From NCBI RefSeq assembly GCF_001580365.1, contig NZ_CP014480.1, forward strand, positions 2,109,008-2,173,007: 64,000 nt of DNA, read 5' to 3'. The first letter of the stretch is position 1. Each line of letters begins with the position of its first letter. The translations under genes and the position numbers were made by a program. Shown here piece by piece: positions 17,620 through 25,921 of the stretch. This stretch comes from Kocuria turfanensis. GTDB taxonomy: Bacteria; Actinomycetota; Actinomycetes; Actinomycetales; Micrococcaceae. The notes beneath the pieces are model-generated. The model had not been told where the DNA came from, searched no databases, and saw only the letters and a list, made by a program, of their open reading frames with translations.

Positions 17620-18159
17620 TCAGTCGAGCTCGACGACGGTGACCGGCAGCGGCAGGGACTCCGCGTCGAAGGGGATCTGCTCGGAGAACGGGTTGCCGTC
17701 CTCGTCGCGGCCCACGCACAGGGCGAGCACCGTCGCCGGGTCGGGCCCGACCATCAGCGTCCAGTGCTGGCCGTTCGCGTCCACGGCGTGCGCCTGGTGG
17801 TCCAGGTCCACCCCGCCCTCCAGGTCGGCGAAGCGGACCCGGTAGTCCTCCAGCTCCTCGGGGGTCTGCAGCACCCCGGCGGAGACCACCGCCTCCTCGT
17901 CGCCGGTGACGGCCGGGGCCACCGGATAGGCGATGCGGAACGGCGGCTCGAGCACCTCCAGCAGCTCCCGGGCGGGGCTGGCGTCGTCGCCGCGCAGCCA
18001 GAGCCGGCCGGTCCCGTCGGCGAAACCGGCGTACTCCTCGTCGTTGGGGTAGAAGCACAGGAAGCCCGAGCCGGGGATCCGCGCGGCCAGCCCGGCGAGG
18101 TCCTCGGCGCGGTCCACGGCGAGGAATCGGGTGAGGGGCTCCAGCGGCAGGGGTTCCAC
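17620..18159 (-). CDS. Hypothetical protein
   Basis: A 179-residue acidic, soluble protein that I do not recognise. It is rich in Leu, Glu, Asp and Pro, with no signal peptide or membrane segment. Features include FLCFYPNDEEYAGF and QHWTLMVGPDPATVLALCVGRDEDG, giving the impression of a mixed alpha/beta domain. The start is GTG with AAGGAG upstream; a candidate -10 (TAGCGT, 18232-18227) precedes it. It is likely co-transcribed with the downstream esterase. Confidence 0.65.
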   Translation of the reverse strand: MEPLPLEPLTRFLAVDRAEDLAGLAARIPGSGFLCFYPNDEEYAGFADGTGRLWLRGDDASPARELLEVLEPPFRIAYPVAPAVTGDEEAVVSAGVLQTPEELEDYRVRFADLEGGVDLDHQAHAVDANGQHWTLMVGPDPATVLALCVGRDEDGNPFSEQIPFDAESLPLPVTVVELD

Positions 18160-18281
18160 GGGCGTTGTCTCCTTGGCGTTCGGCGGGCGGCGGGACGACC
18201 GTGTGCTGGCCGATCCCGGACGCCCTACGCTACGCCGCCGGGGACCGGTCGTGGACCGGACCCGCGCGGACCGCCGCCGCC

Positions 18282-19295
18282 CTACGCGCAGTCCAGCGCG
18301 GTGCGCAGCGCCTCGAGGTTGTCCCGCATGACCTGCTGGTAGTCGGCGTTCTCGTCGGCCTGGGCCTCCACCGGGTCCAGCACGGCGGTCTCCACGCCGT
18401 GCTCGGCCGCCAGGGTCTCGGCGACCTTGGGGTTGACCAGGGACTCGGAGAACACCGTGGTGACGCCCTCGGCCTCGACGATCTTGCCGATCTCGGCCAG
18501 CCGGGCCGGGGAGGGCTCGGTCTCGGGGTCGAGCCCGGCGATGCCCACCTGCTCGAGGCCGTACTTGTCCGCCAGGTACCCGTAGGCCTCGTGGGCGACC
18601 ACGATGGTGTTCCGCTCGCAGGTGGCCAGCCCCTCGGTGAACTCCTCGTCCAGGGCGGTCAGCTCGGTGGTCAGCTGCTCGGCGTTGGACTCGTAGGTGG
18701 CGGCGTTGGCCGGGTCGACCTCGGCCAGCTCGTGGGAGACCTCCGTGGCGACCGCGGCGAGCCGCTCGGGGTCCAGCCAGAAGTGCGGGTCCTCCCCGCC
18801 GTGGTCGTGGCCGTCGCCTCCGGCGGGCTCCCCCTCGGCGTGCCCCTCCTCGGTGTGGGCCTCCGCGCTGTGGGACTCCTCCGCGGCCCCGTGCTCCTCC
18901 GCCGAATGGGCCGCCTCACCCTCCACCCCGGCGTGCACCGCGTCGAGGGCGTGCTCGGGGGCCGTCTGGGCCACGGCGTCGTCGACCGCCGGCTGGAACC
19001 CGGAGAGGTACACGACCGCGTCCGCGGTGCGCAGCTTGTCGACGGCGGCCGGGGACAGCTCCAGGTCGTGCGGCTCGGCCCCGGCCGGAGTGAGCGACTC
19101 CACCGCCACGAGGTCCCCGCCGACGCGCTCGGTGACGTACTGCAGCGGGTAGAAGGACGCCTGCACGGTCAGCGCCTCCCCCGACCTGCCGTCGGCGGTG
19201 GCCGCGGACGGGTCGGTGGAGTCGGAGGCACAGGAGGACAGGGCGAGGGCGGCGGCCAGGGAGAGTGGAACAACGAGAGCGCGAGACGGGATCAT
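18282..19295 (-). CDS. znuA: Zinc ABC transporter substrate-binding lipoprotein
   Basis: A 337-residue cluster A-I metal-binding lipoprotein. The signal sequence ends in a lipobox with Cys22. The first metal His is in AEPHDLELS (His76). A His/Glu/Asp-rich loop spans about residues 121-171, typical of zinc rather than manganese binders, then PHFWLDPE and VAHEAYGYLA complete the site. It captures Zn(II) outside the membrane for ZnuBC. It has its own promoter with two Zur boxes and is probably translated from a leaderless mRNA. Confidence 0.92.
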   Translation of the reverse strand: MIPSRALVVPLSLAAALALSSCASDSTDPSAATADGRSGEALTVQASFYPLQYVTERVGGDLVAVESLTPAGAEPHDLELSPAAVDKLRTADAVVYLSGFQPAVDDAVAQTAPEHALDAVHAGVEGEAAHSAEEHGAAEESHSAEAHTEEGHAEGEPAGGDGHDHGGEDPHFWLDPERLAAVATEVSHELAEVDPANAATYESNAEQLTTELTALDEEFTEGLATCERNTIVVAHEAYGYLADKYGLEQVGIAGLDPETEPSPARLAEIGKIVEAEGVTTVFSESLVNPKVAETLAAEHGVETAVLDPVEAQADENADYQQVMRDNLEALRTALDCA

Positions 19296-19332
19296 GAGAA
19301 CGATTCTCGTGAAAAGTGAGAACCGTTGTCAA
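19295..19332 (-). promoter_or_regulatory. znuA promoter with two Zur-type boxes
   Basis: Read on the minus strand, TTGACA (19332-19327) and GAGAAT (19308-19303), 18 bases apart, form the promoter, with a predicted start beside the ATG at 19295. Two 15-bp boxes, TGAGAACGATTCTCG (19295-19309) and TGAGAACCGTTGTCA (19317-19331), lie over the -10 and -35 respectively, centres 22 bp apart. Both fit a TGA-n9-TCA-like Zur motif shared with three other sites in the window. Confidence 0.75.
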
Positions 19333-19354
19333 TCCACCGCCGTTGCGGCAGAGC

Positions 19355-19747
19355 TCAGGAGCCGGCCTGCCGGCAGGAGCCGCAGATCCCGTGGAGCTCG
19401 ATCGCGTGCCCGACGTCGGTGAAGCCGTGCCGGCGGGCGGCCTGGGCGGCCCACCGCTCCACCGCCGTCTCGGCCACCTCCACGGTGTGCCCGCAGCGGC
19501 GGCACACCAGGTGGTGGTGGTGCTCCGCGCGGGCGCACCGGCGGTACCGCATCTCTCCGCCCGGGGCGGCGAGGGCGTCCACCTCCCCGGCCTCGGCCAG
19601 GGCACTGAGGTTGCGGTAGACGGTGGCGAGGGAGACCGGCTCCCCCTGCTCCGCCAGCATGGCGTGCAGCTGCTGGGCGGAGCGGAACTCGGGGGTGCGG
19701 TCGAGCAGCTCGGTCAGGGCGGAGCGCTGCCGGGTGGTCCGGGTCAT
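19355..19747 (-). CDS. zur: Zinc uptake regulator Zur (Fur family)
   Basis: A 130-residue Fur-family repressor. The winged helix includes SAQQLHAMLAEQGEPVSLATVYRNLSALAEAGEVD. The metal part has the His-rich AEHHHHLVC and the CxxC pairs CRRCG and CGSC of the structural zinc site. I prefer the ATG at 19747, seven bases after GAGGAG, over the one at 19753 that overlaps the znuB stop. It is the last gene of znuC-znuB-zur and should bind the 15-bp boxes in this region when zinc is plentiful. Confidence 0.88.
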   Translation of the reverse strand: MTRTTRQRSALTELLDRTPEFRSAQQLHAMLAEQGEPVSLATVYRNLSALAEAGEVDALAAPGGEMRYRRCARAEHHHHLVCRRCGHTVEVAETAVERWAAQAARRHGFTDVGHAIELHGICGSCRQAGS

Positions 19748-19749
19748 GG

Positions 19750-20658
19750 TCATGCTCCTCGCAGCTGGAGGTCGTCCTCGACGTGGTGGGCGTCCTCCGT
19801 GCCGTGGGGCCGCACGCGCCCCAGCAGGGGGCGGACGAGCAGGGCGAGCACGTAGCAGCCGATGGCCAGCACCACGATCATGGCGCCCGGGGACAGGGGC
19901 TGGAAGTAGGTGATGGACAGGCCCGTCACGCACACCGCGGCCCCCACGGCCATGGCCGTGCCCATGGTGCCGGCGAAGGAGCGGGTGAGCAGCTGGGCGA
20001 CGGCGACCGGGACGATCATCACCGCGGAGACCAGCAGGACGCCGACCACGCGCATCGACACGGAGACGGTGAGGGCGGCCATGACGGCCACCAGGATGTT
20101 CAGGGCCCGGACGGGCAGCCCGGTGGCGAGGGCGAACTCCTCGTCGTGGCACAGGGAGAACAGGGCCGGGCGCAGGCCCAGCCCGACGCCGAGGACCACC
20201 GCGGCCAGCCCGGCGGTGAGCCAGACGTCCAGGGTGGTGACGGTGGCGATGGAGCCGAAGAGGTAGCCGGTGAGGTTCGCCGAGGTCCCGCCGGCCAGGC
20301 CGATCAGCAGCACCCCGCCGGCGATGCCGCCGTAGAACAGCAGGGCCAGGGCGACGTCGCCGCTGGTGCGCCCCCGGGTGCGCATGACCTCGATGAGCAC
20401 CGCGCCCACGACGGCCGCGACCACCGCTCCGGGCACGGCCAGGGCGTCGTGCGTGGTGAGCCCGGCCGCGGAGCCGGCCAGCCAGCCCATGGCCACTCCG
20501 GTGAGGGCCACGTGGCCGATGCCGTCCCCGAGCAGGGCCAGGCGCCGCTGGACGAGGTAGGTGCCGATCACCGGCGCGGAGACTCCCACGAGGACGGCGA
20601 TGAGCAGACCGCGCTGCATCAGGGGACTGGCGAGCATGGCGGTGAAGGTCTCGATCAT
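19750..20658 (-). CDS. znuB: Zinc ABC transporter permease
   Basis: A 302-residue membrane protein of the ABC-3 family with about eight or nine helices. It has the typical VLVGVSAPVIGTYLVQRRLALLGDGIGHVALTGVAMGW start and VVGVLLVSAVMIVPVAVAQLL later. The C-terminal 25 residues are hydrophilic and His/Asp-rich. It overlaps the znuC stop by four bases and abuts zur. It forms the channel for Zn(II) delivered by ZnuA. Confidence 0.92.
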   Translation of the reverse strand: MIETFTAMLASPLMQRGLLIAVLVGVSAPVIGTYLVQRRLALLGDGIGHVALTGVAMGWLAGSAAGLTTHDALAVPGAVVAAVVGAVLIEVMRTRGRTSGDVALALLFYGGIAGGVLLIGLAGGTSANLTGYLFGSIATVTTLDVWLTAGLAAVVLGVGLGLRPALFSLCHDEEFALATGLPVRALNILVAVMAALTVSVSMRVVGVLLVSAVMIVPVAVAQLLTRSFAGTMGTAMAVGAAVCVTGLSITYFQPLSPGAMIVVLAIGCYVLALLVRPLLGRVRPHGTEDAHHVEDDLQLRGA

Positions 20659-21479
20659 GGTCGCTGCGGCTTTCCGTGGAGATCGGGGGCGGAGGGAACG
20701 GCGGCGGGCTCGTCCCCGTGCGGGTGCAGGTGCTCGTGGTCGGGGGCGTCGTGCCCCGGGGCCGGCTGCGGGGGGCTGCCGTCGTGGACGATGTGCCCGT
20801 GGCGCAGCACCACGGCGCGGTCCAGCAGCGGGGCCAGCTCGCCGAGCTCGTGCAGCACGACGAGCAGCGTGGTGCCGTCAGCCTGCAGCTGCGCCAGGAT
20901 CCGGGCCATGGCCTCCTTGGAGACCTGGTCCACCCCGGACAGCGGCTCGTCCAGCAGCAGCAGCCGCGGGCGCCGCACCAGCGCCCGGGCGATCAGCACC
21001 CGCTGCTGCTGGCCGCCGGAGAAGATGGCCACGCTCTCGTGCGCCCGGTCGGCCAGGCCGACCTGGTCGAGCGCGTCGAGGCAGGCCCGCCGGGCGCCGG
21101 CGCCCGGGCGCAGCCGCCGGTGGCCCGTCAGCCCCGCGGCGACGACCTCGAGCGCCGTGGCGGGCACCCCGGCACCGACGCCGACGCGCTGGGGGACGTA
21201 GCCGATGCTCGACCACGGCACGGTCCGGCGTGCGGTGACGTCGGCGCCGAACAGCCGGGCCTCGCCGGACGCGACGGGCACGACGCCGAGCAGGGCCTTG
21301 AGGAGCGTCGACTTGCCCGAGCCGTTGCCGCCCATCAGGGCGACGGCCTCGCCGTCGGCCACGGACAGGTCCACCCCGCGCAGCACCGGCGTGGCGCCGA
21401 ACGCCACGGTGAGGCCCTCCGTGCGGATGGCCGGGCCGTTCCCCGGAGCCGGGGCCGCCGGCGTGGATCGCAGTTTCAT
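20655..21479 (-). CDS. znuC: Zinc ABC transporter ATP-binding protein
   Basis: A 274-residue ABC ATPase. Walker A is GGNGSGKST, the Q-loop lies in GYVPQR, the signature is FSGGQQQR and Walker B is LLLLDEPLSG, followed by the switch His in VVLHE. The C-terminal tail is His/Asp/Pro-rich (HDAPDHEHLHPHG), possibly a zinc-binding extension. The ATG at 21479 is chosen because the promoter predicts transcription starting there. It heads the znuC-znuB-zur operon under two Zur boxes. Confidence 0.9.
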   Translation of the reverse strand: MKLRSTPAAPAPGNGPAIRTEGLTVAFGATPVLRGVDLSVADGEAVALMGGNGSGKSTLLKALLGVVPVASGEARLFGADVTARRTVPWSSIGYVPQRVGVGAGVPATALEVVAAGLTGHRRLRPGAGARRACLDALDQVGLADRAHESVAIFSGGQQQRVLIARALVRRPRLLLLDEPLSGVDQVSKEAMARILAQLQADGTTLLVVLHELGELAPLLDRAVVLRHGHIVHDGSPPQPAPGHDAPDHEHLHPHGDEPAAVPSAPDLHGKPQRP

Positions 21480-21515
21480 GAGAGCCATTCTCAAGAAAAT
21501 GAGAACGATGGTCAA
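21479..21515 (-). promoter_or_regulatory. znuCB-zur promoter with two Zur-type boxes
   Basis: On the minus strand TTGACC (21515-21510) and GAGAAT (21492-21487) are 17 bases apart, and the predicted start falls on the ATG at 21479. Boxes TGAGAGCCATTCTCA (21479-21493) and TGAGAACGATGGTCA (21500-21514) cover the -10 and -35, centres 21 bp apart. The layout closely repeats that of the znuA promoter. Confidence 0.75.
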
Positions 21516-21545
21516 TTCGCCCACCATCCGAGGCTCCTGTCTGCT

Positions 21546-21560
21546 TGAGAATATTTCTTA
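21546..21560 (+). promoter_or_regulatory. Zur-type box before COG0523-like/rpmJ genes
   Basis: TGAGAATATTTCTTA is an imperfect 15-bp palindrome matching the other boxes at both ends. It lies 15 bp before the ATG at 21576 in the divergent region with znuC. Zur control of zinc-free ribosomal protein paralogues is a known theme, which supports the call. Confidence 0.65.
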
Positions 21561-21575
21561 TGTAAGGTGGCGGGC

Positions 21576-21848
21576 ATGCGCCTTGTCATGGTCAGTTCCC
21601 TGGACGCCCTCAGCCGCCGGCGGGCCTGCGCGTCCCTCGCGGAGGCCCTGCACCGCGCTGCCGCCACGGAGGCTGCCGGCGCGGACGTGGTGCCGGCCGG
21701 CCCCGCCACGGTGCTGGCCGCCACCGGCGCGGATCTGGACGCGGCCGAGCTGACCGGGCTGCTCGCCGCCTGCCAGCTCACGGAGGAGGAGCTGCGGTCC
21801 GGGATCACCGGGCTGAGCGACCCGTTCGGCATCAGCTCGCCGAACTGA
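21576..21848 (+). CDS. Short protein resembling the ends of COG0523 zinc metallochaperones
   Basis: A 90-residue protein. The start ([23 protein letters not shown]) resembles the first strand and helix of actinobacterial COG0523 (CobW-like) GTPases, and the end ([24 protein letters not shown]) resembles their C-terminus. The whole GTPase core with GxxGxGKT and CxCC is missing. It could be an internally deleted remnant or a small independent protein. AAGGTGG precedes the ATG. It sits behind a Zur box and 64 bp before rpmJ, the place where COG0523 genes are often found. The relationship is my inference. Confidence 0.6.
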   Translation: MRLVMVSSLDALSRRRACASLAEALHRAAATEAAGADVVPAGPATVLAATGADLDAAELTGLLAACQLTEEELRSGITGLSDPFGISSPN

Positions 21849-21912
21849 CATCGAGGAGTCCGCACCGGACTCCCCAGCACTGACCACCAGCAACAACAAC
21901 CAGGAGGAACGA

Positions 21913-22035
21913 ATGAAAGTACGCAACTCGCTGCGCGCCCTGAAGAAGGTCCCCGGCGCCCAGGTGGTCCGCCGCCGCGGCCGCACCTTCGTGATCAACA
22001 AGAAGAACCCCCGGATGAAGGCCCGCCAGGGCTGA
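21913..22035 (+). CDS. rpmJ: 50S ribosomal protein L36, zinc-independent (C-) form
   Basis: A complete 40-residue L36, [20 protein letters not shown] and onward to [12 protein letters not shown]. It has no Cys, so it lacks the zinc ribbon of the standard L36. Such C- paralogues replace the zinc form under zinc shortage and spare zinc. AGGAGG precedes the ATG. The upstream Zur-type box and neighbouring znu genes fit zinc-starvation control. It ends at a strong terminator. Confidence 0.93.
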   Translation: MKVRNSLRALKKVPGAQVVRRRGRTFVINKKNPRMKARQG

Positions 22036-22048
22036 GCCCGGACGACGA

Positions 22049-22090
22049 CGAACGGCCGCTGCCGGACCCCGGTCCGGCAGCGGCCGTTCG
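22049..22090 (+). terminator. Perfect 20-bp hairpin after rpmJ
   Basis: The arms 22049-22068 and 22071-22090 are perfectly complementary over 20 bp, with CC at the centre, 13 bp after the rpmJ stop. No T-run follows, as is usual for very GC-rich actinobacterial terminators. Confidence 0.85.
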
Positions 22091-22181
22091 CGCATTCTCG
22101 AGATGGCGCCTGCTGCACCCTGCCCTCGGGCGAGGCCGGCCCCGGCCGCCCGGACGCCGGCACCGCCGGGCGAGCGCGGCA

Positions 22182-24173
22182 TCAGGTCTGCAGCTGCCTC
22201 GCCCGCTCGGCGGAGCCCGCCGACTCGGCGGAGCCCGCCGACTCGGCGGAGCCCGGGCCGGGACCGGACGCAGGAATCATGGCGAAATGCCCCGGCCCGG
22301 GACGGGAGGTCCGCCGCGCCCCCTCGGCGCTCGAGAGCGAGACAGCCAGGACCGAGGCCAGCACCAGGGCCCCCGCCGGGCCGAGCACGGTCCACGGGGC
22401 GCGCTCGACGTAGCCGATGCCCTCGGCCAGCAACAGGCCCCACTCCGGGGCCGGCGGCTGCTGGCCCAGGCCCAGGAAGCCGAGCGCGGCGATGGCCAGG
22501 GCGGTGCCGGGCAGGCGCAGGACGGCGTGCCGGGCCACCTCGGGCAGCAGGGCGGGCAGGACCGTGCCGGCCAGGATGCGAGCGCGGCCCGCGCCCAGCA
22601 GGGGCAGCACCCGCACGTAGGGGCGGGCCGAGATCTCGGCGACCAGGGCGGCGGTGTGGGCGGCCAGCGGCGCCCAGCTCACCAGGGTGACGGCCACGGC
22701 CGCCCCGGCCGCCGACGGCCCGGCCACCGCGACGACGAGGATGCCGGCGATGATGGGGGGCGCCGCGTTGGTGACCTCCACCGGGCCGGTGGACCACGCC
22801 CCGGCCATCCCGACGACCAGCCCGATGAGCAGGCACGCGGCGACCACGACCAGGGCCAGGCCCAGGGTGTCCAGCGCGCCGTGGCCCACCCGGGCCAGCA
22901 CGTCACGCCCGGCGGCGTCCGCCCCCAGCGGCAGCGCCCAGGAGGGCGCCTCCAGCCGGGTGTGGGCGGAGGTGTAGGGGTCCCGGAACAGCCCGGCCAC
23001 GACCAGGGCGAGCAGCGCCCCTCCGGAGACCGCCGGCACCACCCACCACGACCGGCGCCGACCCGGCGGCGGGCCGGGGACGGGCAGGTCCCCGGAGCGG
23101 GCGGCCGGGCCCAGCAGGGACCGGCGGACGAGGGCGGCCAGGGCCCCCAGGGCCGCCGCGAGCACGAGCAGCAGCAGGACCCCCGCCTGCAGGGTCGGGA
23201 TGTCCTGGGCCGCGGCGGCCCCCAGCAGGGACCGGCCCAGACCGGGGATCGCGAAGACCTCCTCGACGGCCACGGCACCGCCCGTGAGCCCGACGACGAC
23301 CAGCGCGATCTGCCCGATCACCCCAGGCAGGGCCCGGTGCAGGGCGGCGAGGGCGATCCGGGCCCGGGAGTGCCCGGCCACCGCCCAGGTGTGCACCCAG
23401 CGCTCGGTGAACGCCCCGGCGAGCGCGGTGGTGAGCAGCCGCCCGATCAGCCCGCCCGCGGGCAGCCCGAGGGCCAGGGCCGGCAGCACGACGTGCTGGG
23501 GGCCGCGCCACCCGTAGGGCGGCAGCCAGCCCCACCACACCGCCACGACGATCAGCAGGACGGCCGCCAGGAGGAACTCCGGCAGCGCGGTCAGCGCGGC
23601 GGCCGCGGCCCCGGCGCCGCGGGCGGGGCGCCCGGCCAGTCCGGCGCGGACGGTGGGGACGCAGGTCAGGGCGGCGACGAACAGGGCCACGGCCAGGGCC
23701 GCGCCCATCAGGGTGACGGACACTCCCAGGGCCTCCAGCACACCGGGCAGGACCGGTCGGCCGCTGATCCAGGAGGTGCCGAAGTCCCCGGTGAGGACTC
23801 CGGACGCCCAGTCGGCGAAGACCGCGACCGGGCCGCGGTCCAGACCCAGCTCGGTCCGGATCTGAGCCAGCACCTCGGGCGTGGCCTCCCGGTCGGCGTA
23901 GCGGGCGCGCAGGACCGTGTACTCCGGGCGGTTGCCCGACAGCCACGGCAGGGCGCCGATCAGCACGACGACGGCGGTGAAGGCCAGAGCCCGCGAGATC
24001 AGGGCCGCCGCCCCCGCCCGGCCCAGCGCACGGGCCCTCGCCCGGCCCGCCACCGGGGCGACCGCGGAACCCGCCCCGTGGCCCACCGTGACGCCTGCCG
24101 CCTCGCCCGTCACAGCACCCATCACTGGGACGGCCGCCGGGTCCGTCATCTGGCCCGCTGTCCGGCTCGTCAC
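22182..24173 (-). CDS. Fused Dpp/Opp-type ABC permease (DppB-DppC in one chain)
   Basis: A 663-residue protein joining two normally separate permeases. The first half (about residues 55-345) is DppB/OppB-like, with TELGLDRGPVAVFADWASGVLTGDFGTSW and the coupling helix around LPGVIGQIALVVVGLTGGAVAVEEVF. The second half (about 365-630) is DppC-like, with LPLGADAAGRDVLARVGHGA and FLGLGQQPPAPEWGLLL. The C-terminus carries SAESAG repeats from an 18-bp DNA repeat. It overlaps the binding-protein gene by four bases. A Zur-like box at the operon start suggests import of a metal-bound ligand. Confidence 0.83.
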   Translation of the reverse strand: MTSRTAGQMTDPAAVPVMGAVTGEAAGVTVGHGAGSAVAPVAGRARARALGRAGAAALISRALAFTAVVVLIGALPWLSGNRPEYTVLRARYADREATPEVLAQIRTELGLDRGPVAVFADWASGVLTGDFGTSWISGRPVLPGVLEALGVSVTLMGAALAVALFVAALTCVPTVRAGLAGRPARGAGAAAAALTALPEFLLAAVLLIVVAVWWGWLPPYGWRGPQHVVLPALALGLPAGGLIGRLLTTALAGAFTERWVHTWAVAGHSRARIALAALHRALPGVIGQIALVVVGLTGGAVAVEEVFAIPGLGRSLLGAAAAQDIPTLQAGVLLLLVLAAALGALAALVRRSLLGPAARSGDLPVPGPPPGRRRSWWVVPAVSGGALLALVVAGLFRDPYTSAHTRLEAPSWALPLGADAAGRDVLARVGHGALDTLGLALVVVAACLLIGLVVGMAGAWSTGPVEVTNAAPPIIAGILVVAVAGPSAAGAAVAVTLVSWAPLAAHTAALVAEISARPYVRVLPLLGAGRARILAGTVLPALLPEVARHAVLRLPGTALAIAALGFLGLGQQPPAPEWGLLLAEGIGYVERAPWTVLGPAGALVLASVLAVSLSSAEGARRTSRPGPGHFAMIPASGPGPGSAESAGSAESAGSAERARQLQT
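22206..22255. repeat. 18-bp tandem repeat in permease C-terminus
   Basis: Two and three-quarter copies of CTCGGCGGAGCCCGCCGA start at 22206, 22224 and 22242, encoding SAESAG units at the tail of the fused permease. Likely expandable in frame. Confidence 0.85.
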
Positions 24174-25738
24174 CTGTTCCCTCGCTCGGCGACGGTGGTC
24201 TCGGCGGTGATCAGCTCGCGCTCGCGCGGGTCGCGGGCCGCGCCCTCCACGTCGTCCTGCTCGCCCTGGATCACGCGCTCGTGGAGCATCGGGATCGCGG
24301 CGTCCTCGGCGAGGACCGCGGCCTCCGCCTCCATGATCGCCGTCCGGCGCTCCTCGCCGGGGGCAGCCTTCTCCGCCTTGTCCAGGGCGGCGTCGACGGC
24401 CTCGGAGCAGAACTGGGAGATGTTGAAGGAACCCTCGCAGCCGAAGTCGCTGACCATGTAGGCCACCGGGTCCCCGGAGTCCAGCACGGTGGCCCGGGAG
24501 AGGATGAAGGCGTCGAACGTGCCCTCGAGGGCGTCGGCCTCGATGTACTGGTACTCCCGGACGTCGAGCTCCACCTCGAAGCCCGCCTGCTCCAGCTGCT
24601 GCTGGAGCTGCACGGCGACCTCGGGCAGCTCGGCGCGGTCGGTGAAGGTGCCGATGGTGATCTTCTGCCCGGCCGGGTCCCCGGCCTCGGCGCGGTCGGC
24701 GAGCAGCTCGCGGTAGGCGTCGGTGTCGCGGCCCTCCGCCGCGTAGGGGATGGCGGGTCCGAGCAGGCCGGCGGCCACGTCGGCCCGGCCCTCGTAGACC
24801 CCGTCCACGACGCTCTGCGGGTCGAGGGCCTCCCGGGCGGCCGCCCGCAGGGCGGGGTCGGTGAACGGGCCGTCCTCGGTGTTGAGGTAGAGCGTGTTGG
24901 TGCGCGGCATCGGCACCTCCTCCAGGAGGTCCTCCTCCACCTGCGCGGCCTGGCCCACCGGCACGGCCTCGACGACGTCGGCCTCCCCGGTGCGCAGCGC
25001 GGCGGCCCGGGCGGTGCCGTCGGGCACGAAGGACACGTCGATGCCGGCGGCGGCCGCGGCGCCGTCCCAGTGGTCCTCGTAGCGCTCCAGCGTGGCGCCG
25101 GAGGTGCCGTCGACGGCGGTGAGCTCGAAGGGCCCGGTGCCGTGGCCCACCGGGTCCACCGCAGTGCCCTCATAGGCGGCCGGGGCGAGGATGGACAGCT
25201 GCGGGCTGGACAGCCGCTGCGGGACCAGCGGGTCGGTCTCGGCGGTGGTGACCCGCACGGTGTCGCCCTCGGCCGCCACGGTCATCTCCACCCCGTCGAG
25301 GATGCGCGGGGCCGGCTCGGCTGTCACGGCCCGCTCCAGGGAGGCGGCGACGTTCTCGGCGGTGAGCTCCGTGCCGTCGTGGAAGGTGACCCCGTCCCGG
25401 ATCGTGAAGGACCAGGTGGTGTCGTCGACCTGCTCCCACTCGGTGGCCAGCATGGGCCGGGCGTCCCCGGCCTCGTCCAGCCGGACCAGGGTCTCGGCGG
25501 TCGACCAGCGGGAGAGCTTGAAGGCGTCGTCGCTGAGCGGGGACAGCCCCGAGCGCGGCGGCTGGAGCATGGCCAGCTCGACGCGGGCGTCGGACGAGCC
25601 ATCGGAGCCCTCGCCGGAGGCGGCGCCGGAGCCCTCGGCGAAACAGCCGGTGAGCAGCAGCAGGCTGACCGCGGCCAGCCCGAGGCCGGTGGCCCGCCGG
25701 GCGGGACGGTGGACGGGGACGGAGGAGCGAGGAGGCAT
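24170..25738 (-). CDS. ABC transporter substrate-binding lipoprotein (family 5, Dpp/Opp/Nik type)
   Basis: A 522-residue extracellular solute-binding protein. A signal sequence ends at lipobox LLTGC (Cys32). Family 5 signatures include ATEWEQVDDTTWSFTIRDGVTFHDGTELTAENVAASLERA and a late LNTEDGPFTDPALRAA. Relatives bind peptides, nickel or opine-like metallophores. The gene is in the same direction as the fused permease (4-bp overlap) and follows the two ATPase genes after 183 bp. The ligand is not decided by sequence; the zinc context favours a metal complex. Confidence 0.86.
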   Translation of the reverse strand: MPPRSSVPVHRPARRATGLGLAAVSLLLLTGCFAEGSGAASGEGSDGSSDARVELAMLQPPRSGLSPLSDDAFKLSRWSTAETLVRLDEAGDARPMLATEWEQVDDTTWSFTIRDGVTFHDGTELTAENVAASLERAVTAEPAPRILDGVEMTVAAEGDTVRVTTAETDPLVPQRLSSPQLSILAPAAYEGTAVDPVGHGTGPFELTAVDGTSGATLERYEDHWDGAAAAAGIDVSFVPDGTARAAALRTGEADVVEAVPVGQAAQVEEDLLEEVPMPRTNTLYLNTEDGPFTDPALRAAAREALDPQSVVDGVYEGRADVAAGLLGPAIPYAAEGRDTDAYRELLADRAEAGDPAGQKITIGTFTDRAELPEVAVQLQQQLEQAGFEVELDVREYQYIEADALEGTFDAFILSRATVLDSGDPVAYMVSDFGCEGSFNISQFCSEAVDAALDKAEKAAPGEERRTAIMEAEAAVLAEDAAIPMLHERVIQGEQDDVEGAARDPRERELITAETTVAERGNR

Positions 25739-25921
25739 CAGGGAGCCCTTTCGGTGTGGTGGACGACGGACGGTCGGATGGATCGGGGACGGCGGGGTGG
25801 TGCGGGGACGCCGGACCTCGGGGCCCGGCGAGCGGTCAGCACCCGCGGACGAGCGGCGGGGAGCAGGGCGAGCAAAACCGACGGGTGCCGCGAGGCGCCG
25901 GCGGGCGGCAGGGTGCGGGTC

